Of a DNA stretch of 64,000 bases, positions 22,801 through 32,730 are shown piece by piece. Within the stretch, counting starts at the first letter, position 1. Every line of letters begins with the position of its first letter. The DNA lies in assembly GCF_020906515.1 (NCBI RefSeq), contig NC_085849.1, forward strand, positions 930,001-994,000. The letters are read 5' to 3'. Made by a program: the position numbers and the translations under genes. The DNA comes from Vanrija pseudolonga. Taxonomy: Eukaryota > Basidiomycota > Tremellomycetes > Trichosporonales > Trichosporonaceae. Under the pieces are notes generated by a model, which was given only the letters and a program-made list of their open reading frames with translations, searched no databases and was not told the DNA's origin.

Positions 22801-23826
22801 TTGAGCCGCAACATGCCTCGTATTAATGAACGGGCATCTAGAAAACGTCAGTTGGTCCGCTGTCGATGGGACGTACCCTCTGACAGCCATTCTGGTTCTT
22901 CGTACTCGCCCCGCTCGATGAGGTCCTTCATGACACGCTCGTCATCGTCATCAAAGGGGAGCCCTCCACACAAGAGTGTGTAGAGGATGATGCCGAGGGA
23001 CCAAACATCCGTCTCCACGCCCTGGTACTTCTTGCCAGCCAGCATTTCGGGACTGGCATAACCCGTGGTACCGCAGAATGTCTCCATTCTGTGTCTGTCA
23101 GATGCTGCAAGGCTGCACCAACTCACAACCTTCCGCGCTGGTACTCGCGAGCAAAGCCCAGGTCACCGAGCTTGACGCGCAGCTCTCCGTCTAACAAGAC
23201 ATTCTCGAGCTTGAGGTCTCGGTGGACAACGCCCTGTCGGTGAAGGAATCCCACGGCGGCGCAAAGTTCGCCAAATAGCCGACGTCCTTCGCCCTCGAGG
23301 ATGCGCCCACGCTCGACGAGATAGTCGAAGAGCTCGCCACCCGAGCAGAGTTCTGACACGAGCCAAATATGGGACTCGGTCGCGATAATCTCGTGGAGGT
23401 GGACAATGTGAGGGTGGTGCAGCCTCCGGTGGTGGTGGATTTCGCGCGTCAGCTGGGCCGATGCAGACTTGGGAATCTTCTTGATTGCGCAGCGAGTGCC
23501 CGTTAGACGGTGTGTCGCGATGTGCACAGAGCCAAAAGTTCCTGGTGAACGGGTCAGCGCGCGCCGCTCCACAGCAGTCCAATGACGAGCCGACGCTGAG
23601 CCTACGCACCTTCGCCAATGATCTTGCCCAGGGTGTAAGCCCCCACGACCTTGATCTTGTCGCTGGAGAGCTCCTTGGCGAGCTGCTGGTACGCAGTGGC
23701 GAGCTGGGAGGTGAGCGAGGGGCCTAGCGCCGACAGCGCGCAACTCACCTGAGCGGCTCTCGTGTTCTGCAGGTTGCTGGCATAGCCGTGGCCTGCCCGT
23801 GGTGGGTGATGCGCAGAGGCGGCCAT
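19815..23826 (-). CDS. CAMKL-group Ser/Thr protein kinase, KIN4-like, with long C-terminal tail
   Basis: Exons 23826-23749, 23703-23610, 23541-23127, 23088-22877 and 22837-19815 give 1,273 aa. The kinase domain (about residues 45-300) has GKIIGEGTFGSVH, CAIKKIPK, HIVHLHEI, HRDLKLENVLL, GDLGFARE (DLG in place of DFG), FCGTTGYASPEML, DVWSLGIILYTLLCGGLPFD and a C-lobe ending NHQWF. The layout is closest to fungal Kin4/Frk1-type CAMK-like kinases; Kin4 acts in the spindle position checkpoint in yeast. The remaining 970 residues are mostly Ser/Arg/Pro-rich and disordered, except a segment near residues 550-590 (LLHQMSDLGFDTGQIVHSVS and AAMWWILRFKQLE) that resembles a UBA domain. The first intron is 45 nt and stop-free in frame, and the acceptor near 23088 has a tandem AG six bases upstream, so small protein variants are possible. 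Confidence 0.85.
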
Positions 23827-25661
23827 CTCTGAGCACTGTGCAGGCCGCGCTCTCCTAGGCAGTCACGGCGCGTTCGAGTCTCTGGGGACGGGGCAAATGG
23901 CGAGATGGGGCGCGTGATGGCTTGGGAGGCAGTGCGTCGGTGCGGGCCGAAAAGCAAGTTGTCAACGGCGGCGGTTGGCGTGGTGTCTAGAGCCTCGCGG
24001 GACGTGCGCGTACCGCCTCCGACGCGACTATAAAAGGTCGAGATGGGGCCGTAGTTTGTAAAATGTGCGAGAGGCCACGCGCAGAGATCGACAACGAGCG
24101 AGACGAGTGTTGACTTGGGCTAGGGCGTGTCTCGGAGTTTGCTCCGAATTGGAGGGGGCTGGAACTGGTGTAAGATGCTGGGGGCCGGACTGGAGCGTAT
24201 GTGGTCGTGATTCGAGCTGTTGAGCGTGTGGGTATCTAGTTTATGTGTGATGTGAATGTAGATGATATGTGAGCGTTGGGCCGAGTTGTGAGCTGGTCGA
24301 CGGCGGATGTTGCCAGGCAAGGCAAGTCAGTCGAGGGGGGCAGGGGGCATCGCATCGGTTGGCCGCAGTCAGAGGCAGGCAGCGAGCGGCGACGGACTTG
24401 GAAGGCACCACCACCACCACAGGGGCCAACTGCGCAGGGGGGCTGCCAAATAAAGAAAAAGTCCATGTCCTTGTTTCGTCGATTTTGAACCCCCCCTTTT
24501 CCTTGGCATTTTTATTGTTATTATAGCTGCTAAAGATGATCAAAACTCTAATAGCCTATTACAATCTCACCTCACCCCCCGCATCCCCCAACCCAAAGTG
24601 TGAGCTTGTGAGATCTCAGTGTCCCAGTGTCCCACTCGCCCGGCATTCGTCGACCTGTCAATCTCCACCATCTCCACTGCGGTTGTGCTAGGACGGACGG
24701 CAGTGACAAGCCCCCGTTAAGCTTGATACGCACTCTCGTCGGCCCACGCGTGCACCATCCCGCCGTGGAGCTAGCGTCGGCGCGAAGCTGGCTAATGAGA
24801 GGGGTTGTGGATGCGAACAAGCACACTTGTGCACTTTGGATGGTAGCCGTCGGAAACAAGTCACGTGGGCCACTGCACTGGAGCCGCGGTGGTGCGGTTG
24901 TGGGTAACAGACTAATAACTAGCACGATAATGTTTGGGTCTGGTAAGGGAGTTGATTGTGCCGTGGTACCACGCCTTGACTGATCGCTGGATCACATTGC
25001 CCAGCCGTCAACCTCTGCGGGCATGCTGACTTGTTGCCGCCGCCACCTGACCAAACCAGGCAAGGGGGAGTCGTCGATGTCGACGCCTGCCTGCCTGCAT
25101 GCCTGCCGCGGGGTAATCCCTGTGCCAGCGCTCCGATCTTGTGCGATAACCCTGGCGTCTGCTCCCGAGCCGTGAGCCCGACGGTTCCGAGCCTTTGCGC
25201 CGCCTCGAGCCGGCACTCCCATCATTAGCAAGGCGTCCTCCCCGCCGCCCACTGTCAACGCACACCCACAATGTGACGCAGACTTGGGCTCGCCCCGACT
25301 CCCCTGACCCGACGAGGTTACCATTCTTACATGAGCTTGGAGCTTGTCGCCCCGCCCTGAAGCTTACTCGCTCTCGCTCGCGCGCGAGCTCCGGGCCTCG
25401 CGCGACCGCCATGCGCGCCACAGGAGGCATGCCGGAACCGCCCATGCGTCACCAAGCCAAGCCACGCCTCGACGCCTCATCTCAACATGATCACTGCTCG
25501 CGCGGGTGCTGCACTCATGCCGTTATGCCAACTCTGGCCAGCGGCGAGAGCGAGAGCAAGAGCAAGAGCTAAAGCGACGTCCTCAAAGGCAGCGAGCTAG
25601 ATGTGATCTCTCCCCCGTCCCCCTCCTTCCTCTCCATTCTCCTCCTCAGTTCCCCCGCACG
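23827..25661. other. Gene-poor interval, about 1.8 kb
   Basis: No supportable coding region. It contains the upstream region of the KIN4-like kinase, a TATAAAAG at 24029 on the opposite strand, a CACCACCACCACC run near 24408, AT-richer sequence at 24480-24560 that may be a transcript end or promoter, and a CCTG-type short repeat near 25085. It could hold a non-coding transcript, but I cannot show one. Confidence 0.45.
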
Positions 25662-27208
25662 ATGTCTGTCCGATCAGTGGTCCACCTCGCGCAGCTCTCG
25701 GTACAGATGACCGCCAACCCCAACCCGAAGACGCGCAAGAGCGCCGTTCGACCGCGTGAGTGCTGTTCACCAGACGCCACTGACCTGGCCCAGTCGGCGT
25801 GATGGACCGGTACATGCTCGTGCGGCACAACACTGGCCGACCACAAGGCCTGATCCACGTCGTGACTTACCCCGAGGACTCTTTACCTTCGCGCGACTTC
25901 CTCGAGGAGCGGGTAACGGAGCTGCAGGAGCGGCTCCCGATGCTCTACGCGCGCGTCGTGAACGGCCGCACCAACCGCCCAGGCTTTGCACTCAGAGACG
26001 AGCCGTGGCCTGCCAACGCCGTGGTCACTGAGGGCTTTTACTCTTCTGTTCCTGGCTCAGAACTGGACGAGGCGACGGCCGTCCTCCGCGACCAGCTGGC
26101 GCGCTTCGAGGCCCGCGACTTTAACAATGAGCCAATGTGGTCCGTGTCCCGCATCGCCGGCGGGCCGATGGACGACCGCGCATACCTCGTCGTCTGTGTA
26201 GCCTACCTCATGTGCGACACGCGCGCAGCCGAGCGCCTCACAAAGGCACTCACCGCTCCCAACATCGACCACATTGCCCACGAGGCATGGAACGCGGCGA
26301 CGCGCTTCGACGACACGTTCTCCCTCCGGCCATCGGCGCGCTTCCTCGCGCCAATCTTCTACCGCGAGATCGTCCTCCCCCGCCTCCCAAAGGCCATCCA
26401 GGCAAAGCTGCGCAAGGAGGACCCGTGGCCGGGAACCAAGGTGGACCGGTCGCCGCTCGTCTGCGGGATGGGCATGCTCGCGGCGTCGGTGCCCTCGGCC
26501 ACTGTCGCGCGGCTGCGCGAGCAAACAAAGCGCAACCACATCGGGTCCCTGCACGCCGTGTACAAGATGGCCTTCTCGGCCGCCATCTGGTCCGTGTTCC
26601 TCTCGGACGAGATCGAGCCCAAGCGCATCGTCGCCGCCACGGCGCGCGACGACCGCCGCCCAGAGCTCGGCCACTCGGCCATGACGAACAACTACGTCCA
26701 GAGCCCAGAGTACGACAGCAAGATCTCGCCCAATGTCAACTTTTGGTCCGGCGCGCGCCAGCTCAGCGACTACCTTCGCTCGAGCACGACAGCGGCCGAG
26801 GCGCGCATGACGCTCGGGCTGCTCACGCAGATCCCCGACCCGGAGATCGACCCCAGCTCGCCGGAATTCGACCCGTCCGCACCGACGGGCTGGGAGCGCT
26901 TCTTCATCCAGCGCTCGGCGTCGGCCACGCCGTTCCGCAACAGCTTCGCAATCACCAACATTGGCACGACCGAGCTGCCGCCCGGCGCGCTCGACCAGCT
27001 CTGGGGCCAGTCGTCGAACCCCTTTGCGCCGGTGTACAACCTCCAGCTGTTCGAGCACGAGGGCGGCGTCCGCATGACCGCGGCGTACTGCGAGGGCGCG
27101 GCCGTCACCGCCGAGCAGACGCGTCTCGTCCTCGCCGTGTGGGAGCTCATCCTCGACCGCGTCGCTGACGGCGCGGGCAACCGCACGATTGCAGAACTCA
27201 CGAGGTAG
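25662..27208 (+). CDS. Acyltransferase-fold (alcohol acetyltransferase-like) protein with altered active site
   Basis: Exons 25662-25755 and 25794-27208 give 502 aa. The N-terminal part (RYMLVRHNTGRPQGL, ELQERLPMLYARV, NEPMWSVSRI) and the overall size resemble the CoA-dependent alcohol acetyltransferase/condensation superfamily. The normal catalytic motif is HxxxDG; here the aligned segment is VCVAYLMCDTRAAERL, with Tyr169 in the His place, Asp173 kept and Thr in the Gly place. The usual C-terminal DFGWG is not evident. So it may be a non-catalytic member or have changed chemistry. Splicing is well supported (GTGAGT donor, CTGAC branch, CCCAG acceptor). It converges on the uS2m gene. Family assignment is by eye and moderate; substrate unknown. 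Confidence 0.65.
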
Positions 27209-27355
27209 AGCCAGTTGTTCGGAGGCTTCGTCAGGCGTTTGGGTTATTTGATTTTTTCGTCTCTCCGTTCATATCCTGTATTTAGTAGCCGCCATACACA
27301 CGAACATTGATCAATGCATGTAGACTAGTGCTTTATCCCCTGTGTCGCCCCACCC

Positions 27356-28396
27356 CTACGCGCTCGCGCCTGTGCGGCGGCGCCACTCGGCGTCGCGGTT
27401 ACGGCGGTCGAGGGCGGTCTCGGCGTCGCGGAGGCGCATGCGGCGGCCCTCCTGGCCCGCAATCGACAGGGTGCCGGCCACGAGCTCGACGGTGCGCAGG
27501 CTCTCCATGTTGGCGGGGATGGCGTACGTCGTGAGGCGGGGGTCGGTGTTGGAGTCGATCAGGCCGATGGTGGGCACGTTGCGGGCGTTGCACTCGCGGA
27601 TGCCGCCGACGTTCTCGCTCGGGTTGAGGAAGACGACGAGGTCGGGCACGTAGGTCCCGCGCTTGACGACGTCCATGCCAAAGTACGTCTCGGCGTTGGT
27701 GAGCATGCCGGGCATCCAGTTGTCGGACGCGTAGCCGTTGTCGCCCATCCGTTCCGACGCGGCGATCACAATCTTCCGGTGCATCTTGCGCGTGCCGACG
27801 AACAGCACCACGCCGTCCGCCTTGGCGACGTCGCGCACGAGCGTTGCCGCGCGGCGCAGGAGCGGCAGCGTCTGCTCCAGGTCGATGATGGACAGGCCGG
27901 AGCGCGTGCCGTACACGTACGGCGAGAACGCGGGCGTCAGCAGCTGCGCAGAGTGGCCGAGCGCGGCGCCAGCAGCGAGCAGAGTCGACAGCGACGCCTC
28001 GGTCGGCGACGCCGTGCCCCTGGGCTTGGACGCCGGCTCGGGGATGTAGAGCGGGACGTTGGCCTCTGCGTGTTGTTAGCAATGGTACCACAGCCAGAGT
28101 CTAGAGGCGAGCGCTCGCTACCCACTGATCGCCGCGTATCGCCGCCGCCAGTCGCGCACGTTGTTCATCTCGCGCGTCCAGTGCTGCTCGACGGTCTCGC
28201 CCGGGATAATGGTCGACTTGTTCGACGACGTCGAGCTCTCCGCCTCGGCCGAGGCGTCGCGCGAGCACGCCGACGAGGCAAAGGTGCGCGCGATGGGGGC
28301 CACTGGGCGTCAGCGAGGTTCTGTCGGCGCAGACCTACCAGGCCGCAATGCGCCCGTCTGGACCGCCCGGATCGAAGTAGTCGCCGCGCTCTTCAT
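27356..28396 (-). CDS. MRP4: Mitochondrial small-subunit ribosomal protein uS2m
   Basis: Component of the mitochondrial ribosome small subunit (bacterial S2, yeast Mrp4). Exons 28396-28339, 28302-28126 and 28065-27356 give 314 aa. The first 45 residues are rich in Arg, Ala, Ser and Thr, a targeting peptide. The core has the S2 landmarks: LLAAGAALGHSAQLL near residue 95, YVYGTRSGLSIIDLEQTLPL, GVVLFVGTRK, NWMPGMLTNAETYFG, PDLVVFLNPSENVGGIRECN, NVPTIGLIDSNTDP and YAIPANMESLRTVELV. The C-terminal 35 residues are Arg-rich. The start was chosen because exon 1 supplies the presequence and the junction restores frame. Confidence 0.95.
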
Positions 28397-28571
28397 GCTG
28401 CCGGTGTTGCGTGTCGTTGCCGAATGGAGCTGCAGGAAAAGTCGAAATGAGTGCCGTTCTTGACTTTCAGTTTTCGGATCACGGCGGATTGTGTCGACGG
28501 AAGCAAATTTCAAGCTCATGTGGCATCTACATGTAAGCTACGAGTTGTGTGTATGTGCAAGATTATGCTGT

Positions 28572-31500
28572 CTACGGACTCCTCACGTCCTCCATCGGCT
28601 CACCCTCGCTCTCGCTCCCGCTCTCACTTCCAGTCTCGCTACCTGACTCGCTGCCCATCTCGGCATCGCTGCCCTCGTCGTTTCCCAGCGTCGGCAGCTC
28701 GTGGCGCTCAACCTCAAAGCCGAGCTCCTTGAAGCCAGCCTCCACCTCGTCCGCCTTGCCAGTGTTGACAGTCACCGCGCCGATAGCAGTGTTCGAGTCA
28801 AACACGGGAACAAAGTACTTGCGGATGACATCGCGGATCTGGTCCAGAGTCACACCAGGCAGCTTGGCAAGCATCTCCTGGCTAAAGTTCTTGCCGACGC
28901 CCTTGAGCGCCTCATCAAGGTAGGCGGTCGAAGCCGCACCGCCAACAGTCTCCGACTTGCGGGCGTAGCTGTACGTCAAGCTGGCACGCGAGCCGTCAAC
29001 AATGTTGGCGTCAATCTCCGTGGTGCCGTCGGCGAGGCCCTTGAGGACCTTGCCAGCCTCACGGTACGCAAGCATGGCGTTGGGGCTGCGGTACACCGAG
29101 AAGCCGACGAGGCCAGACTCGGCGTCGACCTCGACGTTGGCGCCGTACGCCAGACCAGAGCCACGAATGGACTTCCAAAGGTACGACTCCATGGTGTTGA
29201 GAACGTTGGCAGCCAGTGTCAACGCAGGGAGGTCGGGGTGGTCCCAGCCACTCAGGCCCTTGGCGTAGTGGTGAGAGTACGAGCCTTCAATGGCAGCCAT
29301 GGGGACGACAACAAGCTGGCGTGTGAGCTACGCGGTCAGAGCTTGGGCAGCTTACCTTCTTCGAGGGGTTCTTGCCCAGCTCAGTAAGCGACTGCTCAGA
29401 CGTCGAGATGGTCTTGAGCGCAACAGCCTCCTTGATCGGGATGAAGTTCTTGGCAAGCACAGAGCGAGGCTCAGGCAGGCTCAAGATGTCACCAGCCACG
29501 GCAATGCGAAGGGCATCGGGGTTGATCACTAGGCCGGTCAGCAACGATCTCCAACATTCACAATCCACGTACAGGCAGCACGAAGCTCCTCGAGCGTCTT
29601 GATCACCTTCTCCGGGTCCTCCTTGAGCTCCTCGGCGACCTTGGGGATGAAGTCAAGGAGGCTGAGGACAGCGCACGACTCGGAGGGCGAGCGCGAAGCA
29701 TCAAACGCGAGCTTGTTGATCCACGAACGGACAATCATGTCGCCGTCACGCTTCTGCGCAGGAAGGTTCTGGAGCTCCTTGGCAATGATAACCTCCAATC
29801 GCTCCTTGGTAAAGATGGAGCCAGTGAGGACGTCACGGAGCCAAGAAACCGCCTGGGCATAGTTCTCCTTCTCGGCCTTGATGGACACAGTGAAGTTCTC
29901 GGCAAAGCAGCGGCGGTAGGAGAAGTTGCTGTCCTGGTCAACAGTAAAGTCGTTGAGCTGGTTGACAACCTCCTCGTGCGAGAGCACGGTACCGTCGGCG
30001 CGGCGGACGCCGAGGCTGAAGAGGGACGGCTGCAGGATGGCCATGTAAGGCATCAAATGCGAAGGAAGGTTGGCAGCGTCCAGGAGAACGCTGATGGTGA
30101 CAAAGTTGGACTTGACGTGCGAGAAGTGAGCCTGGAAGGGGACAGTGGCACCGTCAGCGTCAATGTGACGCTGGACCTCGCCCTTGTCGGTCACAATCTT
30201 GTCGCCAGGAGCCTTGTTGATGGCAGTCTCCACAGGGATCCAGATGATCTCGGCAGGGTTGGTGACGGGGAAGCTGGTGAGGATCTCGGGAGGGATGGGT
30301 GTGTCGCTCTCCTTCTTGGCCGCATCCAGCTCCTCCTGCAGGCGCTTGAGGCCAGCCTCGCCGAGCTCAGCCTTCTGCTTGGCGACACGCTCCTTCTCAG
30401 TCGTCTCAATCTCTTGCGAGAGCTTGGCGGAAGGCTTGCCAATGGTGGTAACTGAAGGCGCAGAGACAAGGTACTTGTCGATGAGGTTGGCCCACTCCTT
30501 CGCTGTCCACTTGCTGACGGTGGCAAAGTCACGGAGGTCGTCGAAGGCCTCAGGCAGGTCCTTGCCGTCGAAGTTGCCATACAGGAAGTCCTGGATGACA
30601 ACGTCAGACAAGACGCTGCTGACAGAGGTCTCGGTGCGGTTGAGCATGGCGCGCTTCTCCCGGCGGATGACGCTGTTCATGCGCTCCATGTCGATTCCTT
30701 CCTCGGTGACAATCTTCTTAAGCTTGGCCTTGACAAGGTCGGGGAAGGTCTCAAGGTGCTTCTTCGGGACATCGCTGGCAGTCAGCATCAACTCGTTGTG
30801 GTTGACGCGTCCATCCGTGTAGAAGCCAATGTATGTGGAGAGCGGCTCGGGAATCTCGATAAACTCCTTCTGCAGCGGCGAGGTGGCCGAGTGGGTGAGG
30901 TAGGTGCCAACAACGTCAAGCGCGAGGTTGTCCAAGAAGTTGGTGGGAGCGGGGCCAAGCCAAACGGACATGGTCTCGCCCATCGACTCGTCCTCCTCCA
31001 TGAACTCGACAACCTTGGTCTCCGAGCCGGGGAGTGTATGAGGCTCGGCAGTCGTGGTCTCAACGAAGGGGCGCTTCCAGCCGGGAGGAGGGGTGTAGGT
31101 GCCGCTGGTGTTGGCCTCGGCAGCAGCCTTCTGCGCCAAGATGAGAGGCTCGACCTTGTTGTTGAGAACGTCGAACAGCTCAGGGACATTCACCGCACCG
31201 TCCATGTGAAGGCAGAGCTAGGGCCGTCAGCACATCACACAAGGGACCCCGATCGCCAGACTGACGTTGTGCGCGACATAGTATGTGCTGTGGTACTGGC
31301 GAACTTGAATGCGTCAGTCACAAACTCCGCGCACAATGACGTACTTTGTTCGGCGGTAAGAACACGAAGCATCTTGAGCAAACCACCCGTCTCCGAGCGG
31401 TACGCAGAGGTCTGGGGGTAGATCGTGCGCTGGAGCCTACAGGGTTAGAGTGAAGGCCAGCGCGTGCGACTCACTCCAGGGCCATACGGTCGTAAGATTG

Positions 31501-32229
31501 GTTCTCGCGTCCCTGCATCTCGCTGTAGACCACACCGGCATCCTCGCCCTCGCCATTGATGTGGTGAACCTCGGTAACGAAGCCCGCGTCCGTCATGGTG
31601 GGGTGGAGGATGTGGTCGACATAGACAGGGAGCATCTCAAGGAAGCCCTTGCTGCCGGCTGTGGCGATGGTGTAGGCCGTGTCTGTGGCTGGTCAGCTGG
31701 TGCGTAGCTTGGCAAAACGCACGGTCGTTCGCTGTCCAGGCATTCGTGCCGTTGCTACCCGCGCGGTTGGCAAGCTGGTCGAGAACGCCCTTGTAGGGGT
31801 ACGCCTTGGAGCCCAGGAAGACAAGGCTGCAGGCATCAGCAGGATACTATGCTTTGCCTCAGAGGTGACGTACTGCTCAAGGGTGTGGGGGCGGCCAGTG
31901 TCATCGAAGACTAACCATCAGCTGTGCGCAGAGAACCGGGCGATCTACTCACTCTCGGAAGCCACGACAAAGTATCCATTGGTCTGTGAGGTCAGTTATG
32001 AGATCGAGCCCCACGCCTAGGCAGTCCTGCTCACGATAGGGGCTATGGGGTGTTAGCGTCTGCCCACTTGTGTCTCAAACAACTTACACGAGTGATTGCC
32101 AAGGGTGACGGTCAGACCCGTCTTGTCGCTCCTCCACTTGGAGACAGTGACCGGGGCATAGTCGAGGTCGAAGCTCTTGACGAGCTTGAAATGTCCGTAA
32201 TCTCTCGCGGTACTAGAAGGCGCGACCAT
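28572..32229 (-). CDS. M16-family zinc metallopeptidase (YOL098C-like)
   Basis: A pitrilysin/insulinase-type peptidase of the group that includes yeast YOL098C. Eleven exons (32229-32088, 32042-32035, 31983-31953, 31910-31874, 31826-31723, 31682-31475, 31436-31345, 31303-31266, 31217-29573, 29528-29356, 29315-28572) give 1,073 aa. The inverted zinc motif is HTLEH in IFDDTGRPHTLEHLVFLGSK; the second His codon is split between exons 4 and 5. Further catalytic-domain landmarks are NDHTAYTIAT, VYSEMQGREN, the third-ligand Glu region, and IYPQTSAYRSETGG. The inactive C-terminal half follows, ending in a Ser/Glu-rich tail. A basic, acid-free in-frame stretch lies upstream (from 32418) and could be a mitochondrial targeting extension. 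Substrate unknown; the 8-nt exon is notable. Confidence 0.92.
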
Positions 32230-32730
32230 TGTGGATGCTGAACGGCGAGGCAGAGTAATGGGGGAGAAGGAAAGACGAGAAGCCGAAGGGACGCGGTGGT
32301 GGTTCTTTGCAGTGGAAATGTGCCGAGTGATTGGGAGGGAAGTGACGGCCGTGCGAGCAGAGTGCTTGAGTATGCCTGCAGAGCGTGGCAACCTCTTGAG
32401 CGATGAACAAGGTATCATGCGCTTGTGTCGGGGGGGAGGTGCGTCGGGTGCGTCGTTGTGTTTTACCAGCGATTGAAAGTTCAAGTCCAAGGCAGACGCG
32501 ACTGTCCCGCATGGTCATCCATCGTCCTTCGAGCCGACTTCCAAAGCGGCAACCGACGCGCAAACCCGATGTCATGGACATTGCACACAACTCCACCCGC
32601 CTCTCCTTCCCTCCACTTTGCAGTCCAGTCAACCGATCCTTCTCTGCTCGCGCTGCTCGTTTTACTTTGCAACTTGACCACATCCTATTCAATTGTTTGA
32701 CAACGTTCTACATCCTCCGCCAGAGTAACG
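32230..32730. promoter_or_regulatory. Shared upstream region of the M16 peptidase and RAD4
   Basis: 501 nt between divergent starts. Part of it (32230-32418) is open in the peptidase frame and may be coding if a more distal start is used. No clear TATA box was seen. Confidence 0.45.

Noticed and set aside
24029-24036. TATAAAAG as a possible TATA box
   Set aside because: It is on the plus strand while the neighbouring gene (KIN4-like) is on the minus strand, and the next plus-strand gene starts 1.6 kb away.
26057-27058. 333-codon minus-strand frame and a 343-codon plus-strand frame over the acyltransferase-like gene
   Set aside because: Both are shadows of the 502-aa reading frame, Arg-rich and without domains, as expected from GC-rich third positions.
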